A stretch of 64,000 nt of DNA from NCBI GenBank assembly GCA_029570835.1, contig JAKPTX010000089.1, forward strand, positions 98,637 to 162,636. The letters run 5' to 3'. Each line of letters starts with the position of its first letter. Position 1 is the stretch's first letter. The notes under the pieces are model-generated. The model saw nothing but the letters and a program-made list of their open reading frames with translations. It did no database searches and was not told where the DNA came from. Positions 33,182-43,497 of the stretch are shown here, one piece after another. The position numbers and the translations under genes are program-made. The stretch comes from Bacteroidota bacterium (GTDB lineage: Bacteria; Bacteroidota; Bacteroidia; Bacteroidales; WCHB1-69).

Positions 33182-33940
33182 CTATTGCTTAATAAATTCT
33201 CTAATTTTTTGGGTTAATGGTTGAGCGTAAATAAAGCTATTCAATTTTTGATTATCACTAGTCAGGACATTCTCCTTATTTCCTTGCCATTCTAAACAAC
33301 CATCCTGAAGATAAGCAATATTTTCTCCAATAGTGATAACTGTATTCAGGTCGTGTGAATTGATAATGGTTGTAATATTAAATTCATGAGTAATACCAAA
33401 GAGTAGTTCATCAATCATAATGGATGTTTTAGGATCGAGTCCGGAATTGGGTTCATCACAAAACAGGTATCTTGGTTTGGCAGCGATAGCTCGGGCAATC
33501 GCGGCTCTTTTTTTCATTCCTCCACTGAGCTCACTGGGATAAAGGTGATTGGTGTTTTCTAAACCCACTCTTTGTAGACAGTAATTGATCCTTTCAAGTT
33601 TTTCCTCCAATGATTGATCGGTGAGCATATTGAGGGGGAACATTACATTTTCCTGGATTGTTAAGGAGTCAAAGAGTGCTGCACCCTGGAAAACAACTCC
33701 CATCTCCATTTTCATCTTTTTCTGTTCTTTCTCTGAAAAAATAGAAAAGTCTCTATTATCAAATAGAATTTGACCGCTTGTGGGTTTCATTAAGCCAATG
33801 ATACATTTTAACAGTACTGTTTTTCCTGAGCCTGATCTCCCAATAATCAGATTAATTTTACCCTCCTCAAATTGAGTATTAATATTTTTTAATACTTCAA
33901 AATCATCAAACTGTTTATATATGTTTTTGACTGTAATCAT
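33182..33940 (-). CDS. MlaF-type ABC transporter ATP-binding protein
   Basis: A 252-residue ATPase with Walker A IGRSGSGKT (about 32-40), signature LSGGMKKRAAIARAIA (about 138), Walker B YLFCDEPNSGLDP and the switch His in TTIINSHDLNTV. Together with the permease encoded just upstream it resembles the MlaFE pair that moves phospholipids between the membranes. The MCE-domain partner (MlaD-like) is not in this window. Confidence 0.9.
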   Translation of the reverse strand: MITVKNIYKQFDDFEVLKNINTQFEEGKINLIIGRSGSGKTVLLKCIIGLMKPTSGQILFDNRDFSIFSEKEQKKMKMEMGVVFQGAALFDSLTIQENVMFPLNMLTDQSLEEKLERINYCLQRVGLENTNHLYPSELSGGMKKRAAIARAIAAKPRYLFCDEPNSGLDPKTSIMIDELLFGITHEFNITTIINSHDLNTVITIGENIAYLQDGCLEWQGNKENVLTSDNQKLNSFIYAQPLTQKIREFIKQ

Positions 33941-33944
33941 AACT

Positions 33945-34694
33945 TTAAAGCATAATTTGAGTGATGATTAAGTTTAGTATTAATAACAAAAAACTCGATG
34001 TAACAACAGCCTGAGTGCTGGCCTTTCCTAATTCAAGAGCCCCCCCCTCAATTTTATATCCATAAAAAGAAGCGATAGAACTGATAACAAATGCGAAGAC
34101 AACGGTTTTAATCAAGGCATAATACAGATCATACATTCTGAAGAAAGAGGTAATCCCGTCAATATAATTGTATGGAGCAACAACGGTACCCATCAAAGCC
34201 ACTAAATAACCTCCTAAAAGAGCCAGAAACATACTGATTACAATTAAGATAGGATTGACAATCAACAAGGCAACAATTTTGGGCAGAACCAAAAATGAAG
34301 CAGAATTAATTCCCATGGCATCCAGTGCGTCAATCTGTTCAGTTACTCTCATTCCTCCAATTTCAGCAGTAATTCTAGATCCCATATTTCCAATGAGAAG
34401 TAAGCTAAGAATTGTAGGGCAGAACTCCATAACGATGGATGTTCTGGCGGTAAATCCCACAGTCCACTTAGGAATCCAGCTACTCTCAATTTGTAATCCG
34501 GTTTGTATTGTTACCACAGCTCCCATGATAATAGAAACGATAATAACAATAGGGAGGGATCCTACTCCCATGGAGTACATTTCATCGATTGTTTTTTTAA
34601 AAAATTGCTTCCACCTTTCCGGGACTGAGAAAACTTTTCCCAGAAACATAAAATATTCACCAATAAGTGTTAATGCATTCAGGAGGAGCCTCAT
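33945..34694 (-). CDS. MlaE-type ABC transporter permease
   Basis: A 249-residue integral membrane protein of the MlaE family, with five to six helices and the conserved stretch ISIVMEFCPTILSLLLIGNMGSRITAEIGGMRVTEQIDALDAMGIN (about 85-130). It overlaps the end of purD by four bases and is followed after four bases by its ATPase. Expected role: lipid transport that keeps outer-membrane asymmetry. Confidence 0.9.
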   Translation of the reverse strand: MRLLLNALTLIGEYFMFLGKVFSVPERWKQFFKKTIDEMYSMGVGSLPIVIIVSIIMGAVVTIQTGLQIESSWIPKWTVGFTARTSIVMEFCPTILSLLLIGNMGSRITAEIGGMRVTEQIDALDAMGINSASFLVLPKIVALLIVNPILIVISMFLALLGGYLVALMGTVVAPYNYIDGITSFFRMYDLYYALIKTVVFAFVISSIASFYGYKIEGGALELGKASTQAVVTSSFLLLILNLIITQIML

Positions 34695-35938
34695 GTTTTC
34701 ATAGCTTGATATCCGATATCGGTTCTATAGAATAGGTTTGGAGCATTGATTTGCGCAACTCCTTGATATGCATCTTGTTGTGCAGCCTCAATGGTTTCCC
34801 CTCTACCTACAATCAGTAGCACTCGACCTCCACTATTGTACCATTTGCCATCTTTAAACTCTGTTCCCATGTGAAACAAAGGATTAGTTACTTTTTCCAG
34901 TCCTTGAATCTCTTCACCTTTAGTAAAAGAGCCGGGGTATCCTTTCGATGCCAACGCTACTCCGAGGTAAAAACGGGAATCCCATTTAATTTCCGGAGTT
35001 TTACCTTTTAAAAGTTCGAGGATAATCTCTACTAAGTCACTTTTCATTTTTGGGAGAATCACTTCCGTTTCCGGATCTCCAAAACGGGCATTGAACTCAA
35101 TCACTTGTGGACCTGATGAGGTTAGGATCAGTCCCCCGTAAAGCACTCCCGTAAAGGGGATTCCTTCTTGAACCATAGCTAGAGCCATCGGTTTCATAAT
35201 CTTTTCTACAGCATCTTGTACAACCGATTCGGAGATGAGAGGTACAGGAGTATAGGCTCCCATACCTCCGGTATTAGGTCCTTGATCCCCATCATAAGCA
35301 CGTTTATGATCTTGTGCAACAACGAGAGGAACAACTTTTTCTCCATGAACTAATGCCATCAGGGAAAATTCAGATCCTTCTAAAAATTGCTCTATAATCA
35401 CTTCTCCATCACCGAATTTTTGGTCTAACAACATCTCTTTGAGGGCTTGTTCAGCTACTTCAATGGTAGGTGCTACTACAACACCCTTTCCAGAGGCAAT
35501 ACCATCATATTTAATGACGATGGGAGCTCCAACGCTATCTAAATATGCTTTTGCTTTGTTATAATCTGAGAAAGTGGCATATTGTGCTGTCGGGATTCCA
35601 TATTTTTGCATTAATCTTTTAGCAAAATCCTTAGAGCCTTCAACCATAGCTGCTCCTTTTGTAGGAGAGAACAGAGTCAGTCCATGTTGTTGAAACTGAT
35701 CAACCAGACCATTCATCAAAACTGCTTCCGGTCCAACAATAGTCAAGTCAACTTTATTTTTTAGAGCAAATTCTAACAGTTGATCTGTATGATTCTCACT
35801 AATTTGAACACAATTGAACTGAGCTTTCATACCATCATTGCCGGGTGCAATAAAAATTTCAGACACCAGGGGAGATTGTTTTATTTTCCACGCGATGGCA
35901 TGTTCTCTGCCCCCCTTTCCGATGATCAGTATTTTCAT
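34691..35938 (-). CDS. purD: Phosphoribosylamine--glycine ligase
   Basis: A 415-residue ATP-grasp enzyme for the second step of purine synthesis, making glycinamide ribonucleotide. It starts MKILIIGKGGREHAIAWK and keeps the family segments GPEAVLMNGLVDQF, IVIKYDGIASGKGVVVA, NTGGMGAYTPVP and FNARFGDPETEVILP. Length is normal. It begins three bases after the DUF2723 gene and overlaps the MlaE-type gene, so it sits inside a mixed operon. Confidence 0.97.
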   Translation of the reverse strand: MKILIIGKGGREHAIAWKIKQSPLVSEIFIAPGNDGMKAQFNCVQISENHTDQLLEFALKNKVDLTIVGPEAVLMNGLVDQFQQHGLTLFSPTKGAAMVEGSKDFAKRLMQKYGIPTAQYATFSDYNKAKAYLDSVGAPIVIKYDGIASGKGVVVAPTIEVAEQALKEMLLDQKFGDGEVIIEQFLEGSEFSLMALVHGEKVVPLVVAQDHKRAYDGDQGPNTGGMGAYTPVPLISESVVQDAVEKIMKPMALAMVQEGIPFTGVLYGGLILTSSGPQVIEFNARFGDPETEVILPKMKSDLVEIILELLKGKTPEIKWDSRFYLGVALASKGYPGSFTKGEEIQGLEKVTNPLFHMGTEFKDGKWYNSGGRVLLIVGRGETIEAAQQDAYQGVAQINAPNLFYRTDIGYQAMKT

Positions 35939-35940
35939 AT

Positions 35941-38900
35941 TTATTCGTTTGTATTAGCCAGTTCTTCTGTTTTTTCCTCTTCTGCTTTTACTTCTGAATC
36001 AGGATATAAGTAAGCTTTATATGAGGCACCTAATCCCGGTTGCAATTGATCCAAAGCGTTAAAATGTTTTTCAAGTTCAGTAGCAATAACAGTTACGAGT
36101 TTGGTATCGCTATATTTTATTGCTCCTTCAATGAGAATAATATCCTGAATGTTTTTTGCCAGTTCACCTTGTAGTTCCCTTTGTTGATCAGGATTTGCAC
36201 TTCTCATTTTTTTGATTACAGCATCTACTTTTTTACTGATATTATTTACCATGGTGGTTCCAAAAGAGGAGATATCCAGCTGTTTTAACTGTGGTTTTAG
36301 CTGTTCGATTTGTTCGGGAGTAAGACTTTCTAACACTTGAGATAAAAAGAGCACAGTATATCTGAAGTTCTCACTTTGAATCTGTAGCGTTTTATCATTA
36401 CAACGGGCATACCAGTCGAAATTCATTTTGGTAAAATCAATAAAACGAGAAGCTATTTTCATTGCCTTTTCAGTACCTGTTGTGGTATTAAGTTTCATGT
36501 AGCTTTGTATCACTTCGTTAGTGAGCGATGAATAGTACAGTTGACTCATAACGAGGTAAGGCGTTTTTTCAGGAGGGAAAAGTAGTTCAATATGATCCAG
36601 CACCTTTTCAGCTTTATCGATTTTACCCTCTTTCATCAATTGATTTACTAAAACTAAGTGCAGAGATTTAATGGTAGCAAATAGACGGAAATTATCTTCG
36701 TTATTATATACTCGGGGATCATTGATTCCACCCCATTGGTATTGATAGGGTTGGTGGGTAGATGAGGCAGGATAATTAATGATATCTATTCTTGAATGAT
36801 CATTGAAACGATTTATTAAATTATCATATAGAATATCCGAATCAATTCTACCAATCTCTCTACTGGCTCTGTTAGCCGGTGTTTTAATAGGCACTAAACG
36901 ATAAGCTAAACCTTCCAGTTGGAAATAATCTTCTAAGCCAAACCATCCTTCAGAACCTGTAGTGGAAGCAAAATAGATAGGTCTTTCCCAATTATTATGT
37001 GCTAAAATATCCATCATAACCAAATAGGCTTTAATTACAGTACTAGTATTTCCGTTATTTGGGATATTCCATGCAATCCGATCCACGATTAAAGCACTAT
37101 CTTTTAATGCAACTGTTCCATTTGCCAATACTTTTTCTTTATCAACGGGGAAAGCGAAGCTTCCGGGGATTGGATTGCCATCTGATTGGTATCCACTAGG
37201 TAAAAAGAGAAGTAATCTTTTATTATTAAATTGTGATTGTGAAATATAATCTATTGTTGATTTCAGATCTACGAATTGGCCTTCTCCTTTGTGGAACACA
37301 ATTTGCTCACGGGAACCTTCTTTGTATAGATCCCAGGTTAAAGAGATGGGAAGCGGTTCACTATTATATGCTTTGCGCTTCATTTGGTCGATATACCAGC
37401 TTGTATTTAATAAGCTCAAATTACAAACGCGGACATCGGTACGGTAACCTTCTACTTCCTGAGCGTACCACAGAGGAAATGTATCATTATCACCCAGTGT
37501 GAAGATAATTGCATTAGGAGCACAAGAGTCGAGGTAATTTTTCGCAATAGCTAAAGTACTGTATCTATGTGAACGGTCATGATCATCCCAATTTTGTTCT
37601 GCCATGATGCCGGGGACGAAACCGATTAAAAGTAAAATTGAGAGAACAGAGGCAGCCCACTGGATTTTTTTATTTTTTATTTTTTCAATTAAAGAGACAA
37701 CAGCGAAAACAGCCATTCCGACCCAAATTGTGAAAGCATAAAATGAAGCTGCAAAGGCATAATCTCGTTCCCGAGGCTGGAATGCATACATATTCAGGTA
37801 GAAAGCAATGGCCAAACCGGTCATAACGAAGAGTAGTGCAACAACAAAAGAGTTTTTAGGATCTTTCCTTGAATACCAAACCAATCCGACAATTCCTAAT
37901 AGGAAAGGTAACAAATAATATTTATTGGTTCCGGGTCTTTCCATAGTAATTGGAAGTTCGTCGTATTTCCCAACTAGCTTTTTGTCAATAAAAGGGATAC
38001 CTGTAATCCAACTACCATTGTCAAGATCACCCCTACCTTGAATGTCATTTTGTCTACCTGAGAAGTTCCACATAAAGTAGCGGAAATACATATAATCAAA
38101 TTGGTATGTCCACATAAACTTCTTATGTTGACCAAAAGTGGGAACATATTTTCCTCTTTCCAATGATCTGATATTCTCTTTTCCTGAAGCAGACTCAGAA
38201 TCATATTGATTTTTAAGCCAATTAATATATTCAGCAGATTTTTCCCTTGACCACATTCTTGGGAAAAACCCTAAATCGTCAGGATGATAAACATATTTTG
38301 ATTGTTTTCGATCATTGGCAATGATATATTTTTTGGATGCATCGTCTCGAACATAAACCGGAGTTCCATCTTCCATTCCGGTTATCCTGGAGTTATAAGA
38401 TTCTCCATAAAAAAGAGGATTGGATCCATATTGTTCTCTATTTAAATAGGAGAGTAAAGCTACTGCATCCTCGGGATTATTTTCATCAATAGTAGGATTG
38501 GCATTAGAGCGAATCACTAATGTTAAGAAAGTGGAATAACCAACTAAGAGAAAAGCAAATGAGAGGAGGGAGGCAGCGAGTACTCTTTTTTTCTTTTTGT
38601 AGCTATAAAGTAGTCCCCAAACAATAGCACCAATAATAATTAAGAAATAGATTAAAGTCCCCACATTAAAGGGTAATCCAATAGTATTAACACAGAAAAT
38701 TTCAAATTTTCCTGCATAATTTACAATTCCTGGTATAATTCCGTAAAGGATAAGACCCAATAAAATAAAGGACCCTCCCAGAGTTAGGAGTACGCCCCAC
38801 TCAGCTAAAGAACCGAATGATTTATTTTTAAATGAATAATAAAATGAAGGAATAGTCGCTAAGAGCAAAACTAAAATAGCTTTAGGAGTATCGAGGAAAG

Positions 38901-39606
38901 GGAGGATGACTAATGAGATTATTGCAATGGCTAATACAACACCGCGAACGGAAGATTTTTTGGATAATTTAAAGTACATAATCATTGCAATAGCAGGTAA
39001 AGTCAACAAGTTGAGGAGGTGGACCCCAATTGAAAGTCCTACTAAATAGGCAATTAGTACCAACCAGCGGTGTGGATTAATATGTTCATATCGATTATCA
39101 TATTCTTCTTCCCATTTAAGAATACACCAAAATACAAGTGCTGTAAAGAAGGAAGATAGAGCATATACTTCACCTTCAACAGCTGAAAACCAGAAAGTAT
39201 CTGAAAAAGTATAAGTTAATGCACCTAAAATTCCGGCACCAAATAGAGCTATTTGTCTGGTAGTGGTAATTTCTCCACTTGATTTGAGGAGTTTTTTCCC
39301 GAGAAGAGTGATAGTCCAGAACAAAAACATGATAGTCATTCCGCTGGCAATAGCAGACATAGTGTTAATTGCAAAGGCAACTTTGGTTACATCTCCGCCT
39401 GCAAATAGAGTAAATACAGAACCTAAAATTTGAAAAGTAGGCGCCCCTGGGGGGTGTCCAACTAATAATTTGTAAGAAGTCGCAATATATTCGCCACAAT
39501 CCCACCATGATACTGTAGGCTCCGCAGTCGCAATATATATGATTGAAGCAAAAATTCCAATAATCCAACCTAGGGAATTGTTAATTAATTTGTAGTGTCT
39601 GGTCAT
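35941..39606 (-). CDS. DUF2723 (TMEM260-like) large membrane protein
   Basis: A 1221-residue protein. The N-terminal half holds more than ten transmembrane helices with the family marks PTVSWWDCGEYIATSYKLLVGHPPGAP (about 29-55) and GEVYALSSFFTALVFW, resembling GT-C glycosyltransferases such as protein O-mannosyltransferases. The C-terminal half is soluble and rich in helices, ending in an acidic tail. Vertebrate TMEM260, of the same family, is an O-mannosyltransferase; for bacterial members the substrate is not settled. It has its own upstream promoter element and is followed by purD. Confidence 0.85.
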   Translation of the reverse strand: MTRHYKLINNSLGWIIGIFASIIYIATAEPTVSWWDCGEYIATSYKLLVGHPPGAPTFQILGSVFTLFAGGDVTKVAFAINTMSAIASGMTIMFLFWTITLLGKKLLKSSGEITTTRQIALFGAGILGALTYTFSDTFWFSAVEGEVYALSSFFTALVFWCILKWEEEYDNRYEHINPHRWLVLIAYLVGLSIGVHLLNLLTLPAIAMIMYFKLSKKSSVRGVVLAIAIISLVILPFLDTPKAILVLLLATIPSFYYSFKNKSFGSLAEWGVLLTLGGSFILLGLILYGIIPGIVNYAGKFEIFCVNTIGLPFNVGTLIYFLIIIGAIVWGLLYSYKKKKRVLAASLLSFAFLLVGYSTFLTLVIRSNANPTIDENNPEDAVALLSYLNREQYGSNPLFYGESYNSRITGMEDGTPVYVRDDASKKYIIANDRKQSKYVYHPDDLGFFPRMWSREKSAEYINWLKNQYDSESASGKENIRSLERGKYVPTFGQHKKFMWTYQFDYMYFRYFMWNFSGRQNDIQGRGDLDNGSWITGIPFIDKKLVGKYDELPITMERPGTNKYYLLPFLLGIVGLVWYSRKDPKNSFVVALLFVMTGLAIAFYLNMYAFQPRERDYAFAASFYAFTIWVGMAVFAVVSLIEKIKNKKIQWAASVLSILLLIGFVPGIMAEQNWDDHDRSHRYSTLAIAKNYLDSCAPNAIIFTLGDNDTFPLWYAQEVEGYRTDVRVCNLSLLNTSWYIDQMKRKAYNSEPLPISLTWDLYKEGSREQIVFHKGEGQFVDLKSTIDYISQSQFNNKRLLLFLPSGYQSDGNPIPGSFAFPVDKEKVLANGTVALKDSALIVDRIAWNIPNNGNTSTVIKAYLVMMDILAHNNWERPIYFASTTGSEGWFGLEDYFQLEGLAYRLVPIKTPANRASREIGRIDSDILYDNLINRFNDHSRIDIINYPASSTHQPYQYQWGGINDPRVYNNEDNFRLFATIKSLHLVLVNQLMKEGKIDKAEKVLDHIELLFPPEKTPYLVMSQLYYSSLTNEVIQSYMKLNTTTGTEKAMKIASRFIDFTKMNFDWYARCNDKTLQIQSENFRYTVLFLSQVLESLTPEQIEQLKPQLKQLDISSFGTTMVNNISKKVDAVIKKMRSANPDQQRELQGELAKNIQDIILIEGAIKYSDTKLVTVIATELEKHFNALDQLQPGLGASYKAYLYPDSEVKAEEEKTEELANTNE

Positions 39607-39681
39607 TATCCGGTTTTTTTGAATGTTTACTAATAATTTATTTTTTTATTTCACTTTTAGATTCTTGCTGAGATCAACTTG

Positions 39682-39689
39682 CAAAAATA
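39682..39689 (-). promoter_or_regulatory. -7 promoter element (TATTTTTG) of the DUF2723 operon
   Basis: Minus-strand TATTTTTG followed by C, 76 bases before the ATG of the DUF2723 gene, just after the end of dnaG. Confidence 0.5.
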
Positions 39690-39696
39690 CAAAAAG

Positions 39697-41673
39697 TTAT
39701 TTTGTTATTACAATCTTTAATCTAGAACTGATTTCTTCAATCCTACTGTTGACTTGATCAAGCTTGTCTAGTATTTTATCAATATGTTCATCAGTCATTT
39801 CAACTTTAAGTTCTTTTACTAAAAAGGATTGGTATTTTTCAAGCAACCTCAATTTAAACATGTGAATTGTACTTTCAACGTCGTTATTTAGTTTGTGGAT
39901 GTTATTGTCAGCATATCGTGTGGAAGTATCAAACCGAAGATTCCAATATTTACTATATTCAGGATCCTCTTTAACAAAATTTTGAGCAACAAAGTGGTTG
40001 ATCGCTTCGTCAGAATGATTTGTAAAATAGAGGATTATTTTCTCCTGTGAGTCTATGTTAGGAGCAACAAAAGCGTACTCTTCATAAATTTTTTGAAATA
40101 ACGGATTTGAAAAACAGATTTGTTGATCATGAAATTCATCAAAGAGCAGTTGATCTATTCTGCATTTATCATAGCTGACTCCTTTTGGATCGTCAATTTC
40201 GACATCTACCTCATACATACCATACTTTAAAAGGAGCAGAATGATAAGCCTTTCGTTATTTTCAATTAAGTCAACATCGGTAATTCCTGTTTGAATAGTA
40301 CTTTGATGATGATGTTCAACAGGAAGTTCTTCAACTTCTCTCTTTTCAGTTTTATTCTGATTTATATTTTTCCACACCCGTTTTCTAAGCTGTACATTGA
40401 GTGTTTCTTCAGAAAGTTGAAAAATTTGAGCACATTCTTTGATGTACATGGAGCGCACAATAGGATCAAATATTTTAGCAATATCTCCGATAATCTCATT
40501 CACCAAGGCTGCTTTTTTTATTGGGTCTGAACCAGCATCTTCTGAAAGAACTTTAGTTTTAAAAAGGATAAAATTGAGCGTATTATTTTTTAAGTATTCC
40601 TGTAATTCTTGATCTCCTGTTTTTCGAGCAAAAGAGTCAGGGTCTTCGCCATCGGGTAGTGGAACAACGTGGATATTCAGGTTGCTATCTAAAAGTAGGT
40701 CGATTCCTCTAAGTGAAGCTTTGATTCCGGCAGGATCACCATCAAATAGAATTGTAATATTATTGGTTTGGGATGCAATCAACTTAATTTGGTTTTGAGT
40801 CAATGCAGTTCCGGATGATGCCACAACATTTTCAACCCCGGATGCATTCATAGAGATTACATCGGTATAACCTTCAACAATATACACATTATCTAAAGAA
40901 CGAATCGCCTTTCTAGCTAAGTGAAACCCATATAGAACATCACTTTTATGATAGATCTCACTTTCCGGAGAGTTAAAATACTTAGCTATTTTTTCTTCGG
41001 TTTTGAGTATTCTTCCACCAAATCCGATAGTTTTTCCAATGGTGCTGTGAATGGGAAACATAATTCGACCACGGAAAAAATCAAAATATTTACCACTATC
41101 ACTTTTTTTGACCAATCCGGTTTGTAATAGATGATCTAATTTGAATCCATTTTTAATAGCATGGGTATAAAAAGGATCCCAACCTTCAGGGGAATATCCT
41201 ATTTTAAATTTTTTGATGGTTGCCTCGTTGAGGCCTCGTTCTTTGAGGTAGGAAAGGGCAATATTTTGTCCTTCTTCAGTTTTAAAAAGTTGGTCAATAA
41301 AATAGTTTTCTGCAAATAGGTTAAGAGTGTAAAGTGAATCTCTAACACTTTGAGCTTCTATCTCTTCAGGTGTTTTAGGGAGTTCCTCTTCAATGGGGAT
41401 ATGATATTTTTTTGCCAGAAGGGTTAATGCTTCCGGATAACTGATATGTTCGTGATTCATCACAAAGTTTACAGCATTGCCCCCGGCATTACAAACAAAA
41501 CACTTGTATATCCCTAATCGGGGACTAACATACATAGAGGGGTTTCTATCCTCATGGAAAGGACAGAGTCCTACCCAATTTTGTCCTCTTTTTTTAAGAG
41601 AAATAAAATCTGAGACAACTTCTTCAATTTTAGAAACCAAGAGTATCTCATCTATGGTTTTCTGCGAGATCAT
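39697..41673 (-). CDS. dnaG: DNA primase
   Basis: A 658-residue replication primase. The CHC2 zinc finger is at the N-terminus (CPFHEDRNPSMYVSPRLGIYKCFVCNAGGNAVNF), followed by the RNA polymerase core with the Toprim motifs VYIVEGYTDVISM and ILFDGDPAGIKA, and a C-terminal helical DnaB-interaction region. Its start overlaps the stop of the S41 peptidase gene by one base (41673), so the two are co-transcribed. Confidence 0.95.
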   Translation of the reverse strand: MISQKTIDEILLVSKIEEVVSDFISLKKRGQNWVGLCPFHEDRNPSMYVSPRLGIYKCFVCNAGGNAVNFVMNHEHISYPEALTLLAKKYHIPIEEELPKTPEEIEAQSVRDSLYTLNLFAENYFIDQLFKTEEGQNIALSYLKERGLNEATIKKFKIGYSPEGWDPFYTHAIKNGFKLDHLLQTGLVKKSDSGKYFDFFRGRIMFPIHSTIGKTIGFGGRILKTEEKIAKYFNSPESEIYHKSDVLYGFHLARKAIRSLDNVYIVEGYTDVISMNASGVENVVASSGTALTQNQIKLIASQTNNITILFDGDPAGIKASLRGIDLLLDSNLNIHVVPLPDGEDPDSFARKTGDQELQEYLKNNTLNFILFKTKVLSEDAGSDPIKKAALVNEIIGDIAKIFDPIVRSMYIKECAQIFQLSEETLNVQLRKRVWKNINQNKTEKREVEELPVEHHHQSTIQTGITDVDLIENNERLIILLLLKYGMYEVDVEIDDPKGVSYDKCRIDQLLFDEFHDQQICFSNPLFQKIYEEYAFVAPNIDSQEKIILYFTNHSDEAINHFVAQNFVKEDPEYSKYWNLRFDTSTRYADNNIHKLNNDVESTIHMFKLRLLEKYQSFLVKELKVEMTDEHIDKILDKLDQVNSRIEEISSRLKIVITK

Positions 41674-43424
41674 TACCTTGCAACTTTAAATTTTCTAAAT
41701 ATTTTATCGTTATTGATAATTTCAACTGCTTGAATAAAAGTTTCATCGTTCATCAGGAAGGTCTGATACGCCTCTCCATATGTATACAGGTTACGAGCAA
41801 ATTCGAACATAATTGCTTCTTTGATAAACTCACGTACTTTGCCCAAATTTCTTAATTGCATTGATTCGCTGTAGGATTCCTCCATAAATTGAGTGAAGAG
41901 AGATTGAAACTGTTCCATGTTTTGAACATCTTGAATATTAGCATAAGTAGAATCTAGCTGTTTTTCATTCTCCTTGAGAAATAGTTGAGCACGCTGAGTA
42001 AAGTTTAAAGGAACACTATCCTTAACACCTTCTTTATGCGCATACTCCATAACTTCTCCAAGGAGTTGATCACTTACTCGAAAGTTAGCTTTAAATTGTT
42101 CAATAGTTGGGTAGAGTTCTATCAAATCTTTTTTATGTGTATTCATATAGTTAAGGGTGAAACCGCTAAAAATTCCTTTTCTTATCATTTCACCGTAGAG
42201 AGAAGAGTATTTTGTAGTATCCAGAGGAACAAAAATATCAGGCATGATACCACCTCCTCCATATACAATTCTTCCGTTGGGAGTTTTATATTTCAATGAA
42301 TCGGGAAATGATATACTATCTTGAGAAATCAACTCCCCATGTTGGGATCTTTTGTTCAACTCATTATAATACTCCTCTAATCCATCCTCATAAGGTTTTT
42401 GGATACATCTTCCGGTGGGAGTGTAATATTTTGAGATAGTGAGCCTGACTTGTGATTTATCAGCCAAATAGAATGGCTTTTGTACCAATCCTTTTCCAAA
42501 GGTTCTTCTTCCCACAACCAATCCTCGATCCCAGTCCTGAACCGCGCCCGAAACAATCTCACTGGCAGATGCGGATCCTTCATCTACAAGGATAACCAGT
42601 TTCCCTTTTTCGAAATCACCTTTTGAAGTTGCTTTGAAAGACTCACCGGTTTTTCTAAAATTATCCGTATAAACAATCATCTTATCTTTCTCGATAAACT
42701 CATCGGCAATTTCAAATGCGATATTCAAATATCCACCCCCATTACCTCTGAGGTCAAAAATAAGATTTTTCATTCCTTTCTCTTGCAACTGATGTAAAGC
42801 ATCAGAGAATTCCTGTTTTGAAGTTGCAGCAAAACGTTCTAATCGGATATATCCGGTATTTTTATCAACCATAAAGAACACATTGATGCTATTCATGGGG
42901 ATTTTATCCCGGATGATATGGAAAGTAAGGGGTTCGCTGTTTCTTCCACGCACTATTAAAAGTTCGACTTTTGTTCCCTTTTTCCCACGTAAATGTGTAG
43001 TTACCCATTGGTTATTGATTTTTTTTCCAACGGCATCTAGGGTGTCCACTTTAATTATTTTATCTCCCGCCATCAATCCAACTTTATCCGAAGGGCCGCC
43101 AACAATCACTTCCATCACATTGATGGTATCTTTAATAATTTGAAAAGTAACGCCGATCCCTTCAAAAGCACCTTGCAGCGGTTCGTTAGCTTGAGCTACT
43201 TCCTCTTCCGGAATATAAACAGAATGAGGATCTAATGATTTTAACATTTCAACAGTGGCACTTTCAACAATCTTGTTAAAATTAACCGTATCCACGTAAA
43301 GATCATTGATGGCACGCATCAATTGATTTATCTTATTTGCATTGATTTGATAAGTGCCATTTTGCGAAAAAAGGGGACTTGTAAAAAAGAGACAAAAAAC
43401 CAGTACGAAATATTTCGTTTTCAT
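41673..43424 (-). CDS. C-terminal processing peptidase (S41), exported
   Basis: A 583-residue Ctp/Tsp-type protease with a signal peptide (1-20), an N-terminal helical region and a PDZ domain (GVTFQIIKDTINVMEVIVGGPSDKVGLMAGDKIIKVD). The S41 core keeps the catalytic Ser in VDEGSASASEIVSGA and Lys in GRRTFGKGLVQ. A long C-terminal helical tail follows. It acts in the periplasm on C-termini of envelope proteins. It lies 48 bases after the ilvE terminator palindrome and shares a transcript with dnaG. Confidence 0.93.
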   Translation of the reverse strand: MKTKYFVLVFCLFFTSPLFSQNGTYQINANKINQLMRAINDLYVDTVNFNKIVESATVEMLKSLDPHSVYIPEEEVAQANEPLQGAFEGIGVTFQIIKDTINVMEVIVGGPSDKVGLMAGDKIIKVDTLDAVGKKINNQWVTTHLRGKKGTKVELLIVRGRNSEPLTFHIIRDKIPMNSINVFFMVDKNTGYIRLERFAATSKQEFSDALHQLQEKGMKNLIFDLRGNGGGYLNIAFEIADEFIEKDKMIVYTDNFRKTGESFKATSKGDFEKGKLVILVDEGSASASEIVSGAVQDWDRGLVVGRRTFGKGLVQKPFYLADKSQVRLTISKYYTPTGRCIQKPYEDGLEEYYNELNKRSQHGELISQDSISFPDSLKYKTPNGRIVYGGGGIMPDIFVPLDTTKYSSLYGEMIRKGIFSGFTLNYMNTHKKDLIELYPTIEQFKANFRVSDQLLGEVMEYAHKEGVKDSVPLNFTQRAQLFLKENEKQLDSTYANIQDVQNMEQFQSLFTQFMEESYSESMQLRNLGKVREFIKEAIMFEFARNLYTYGEAYQTFLMNDETFIQAVEIINNDKIFRKFKVAR

Positions 43425-43456
43425 TGTATAAGAGATAAAAAATAATGGTTATAAAA

Positions 43457-43497
43457 CAATAGTAGATAACGCTTAAGCGTTATCTACTATTGTACAC
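43457..43497 (-). terminator. 36-bp perfect palindrome at the end of ilvE
   Basis: CAATAGTAGATAACGCTT followed by its exact reverse complement (43457-43492), with the ilvE stop codon near its centre. On the minus strand it is followed by TTTTAT. It most likely forms a terminator hairpin whose first arm encodes the last ilvE codons. Confidence 0.7.

Noticed and set aside
35896-35920. Another G6CAG repeat inside purD
   Set aside because: GGGGGGCAG here encodes the conserved GKGGREHA motif of PurD, and no second repeat end is found.
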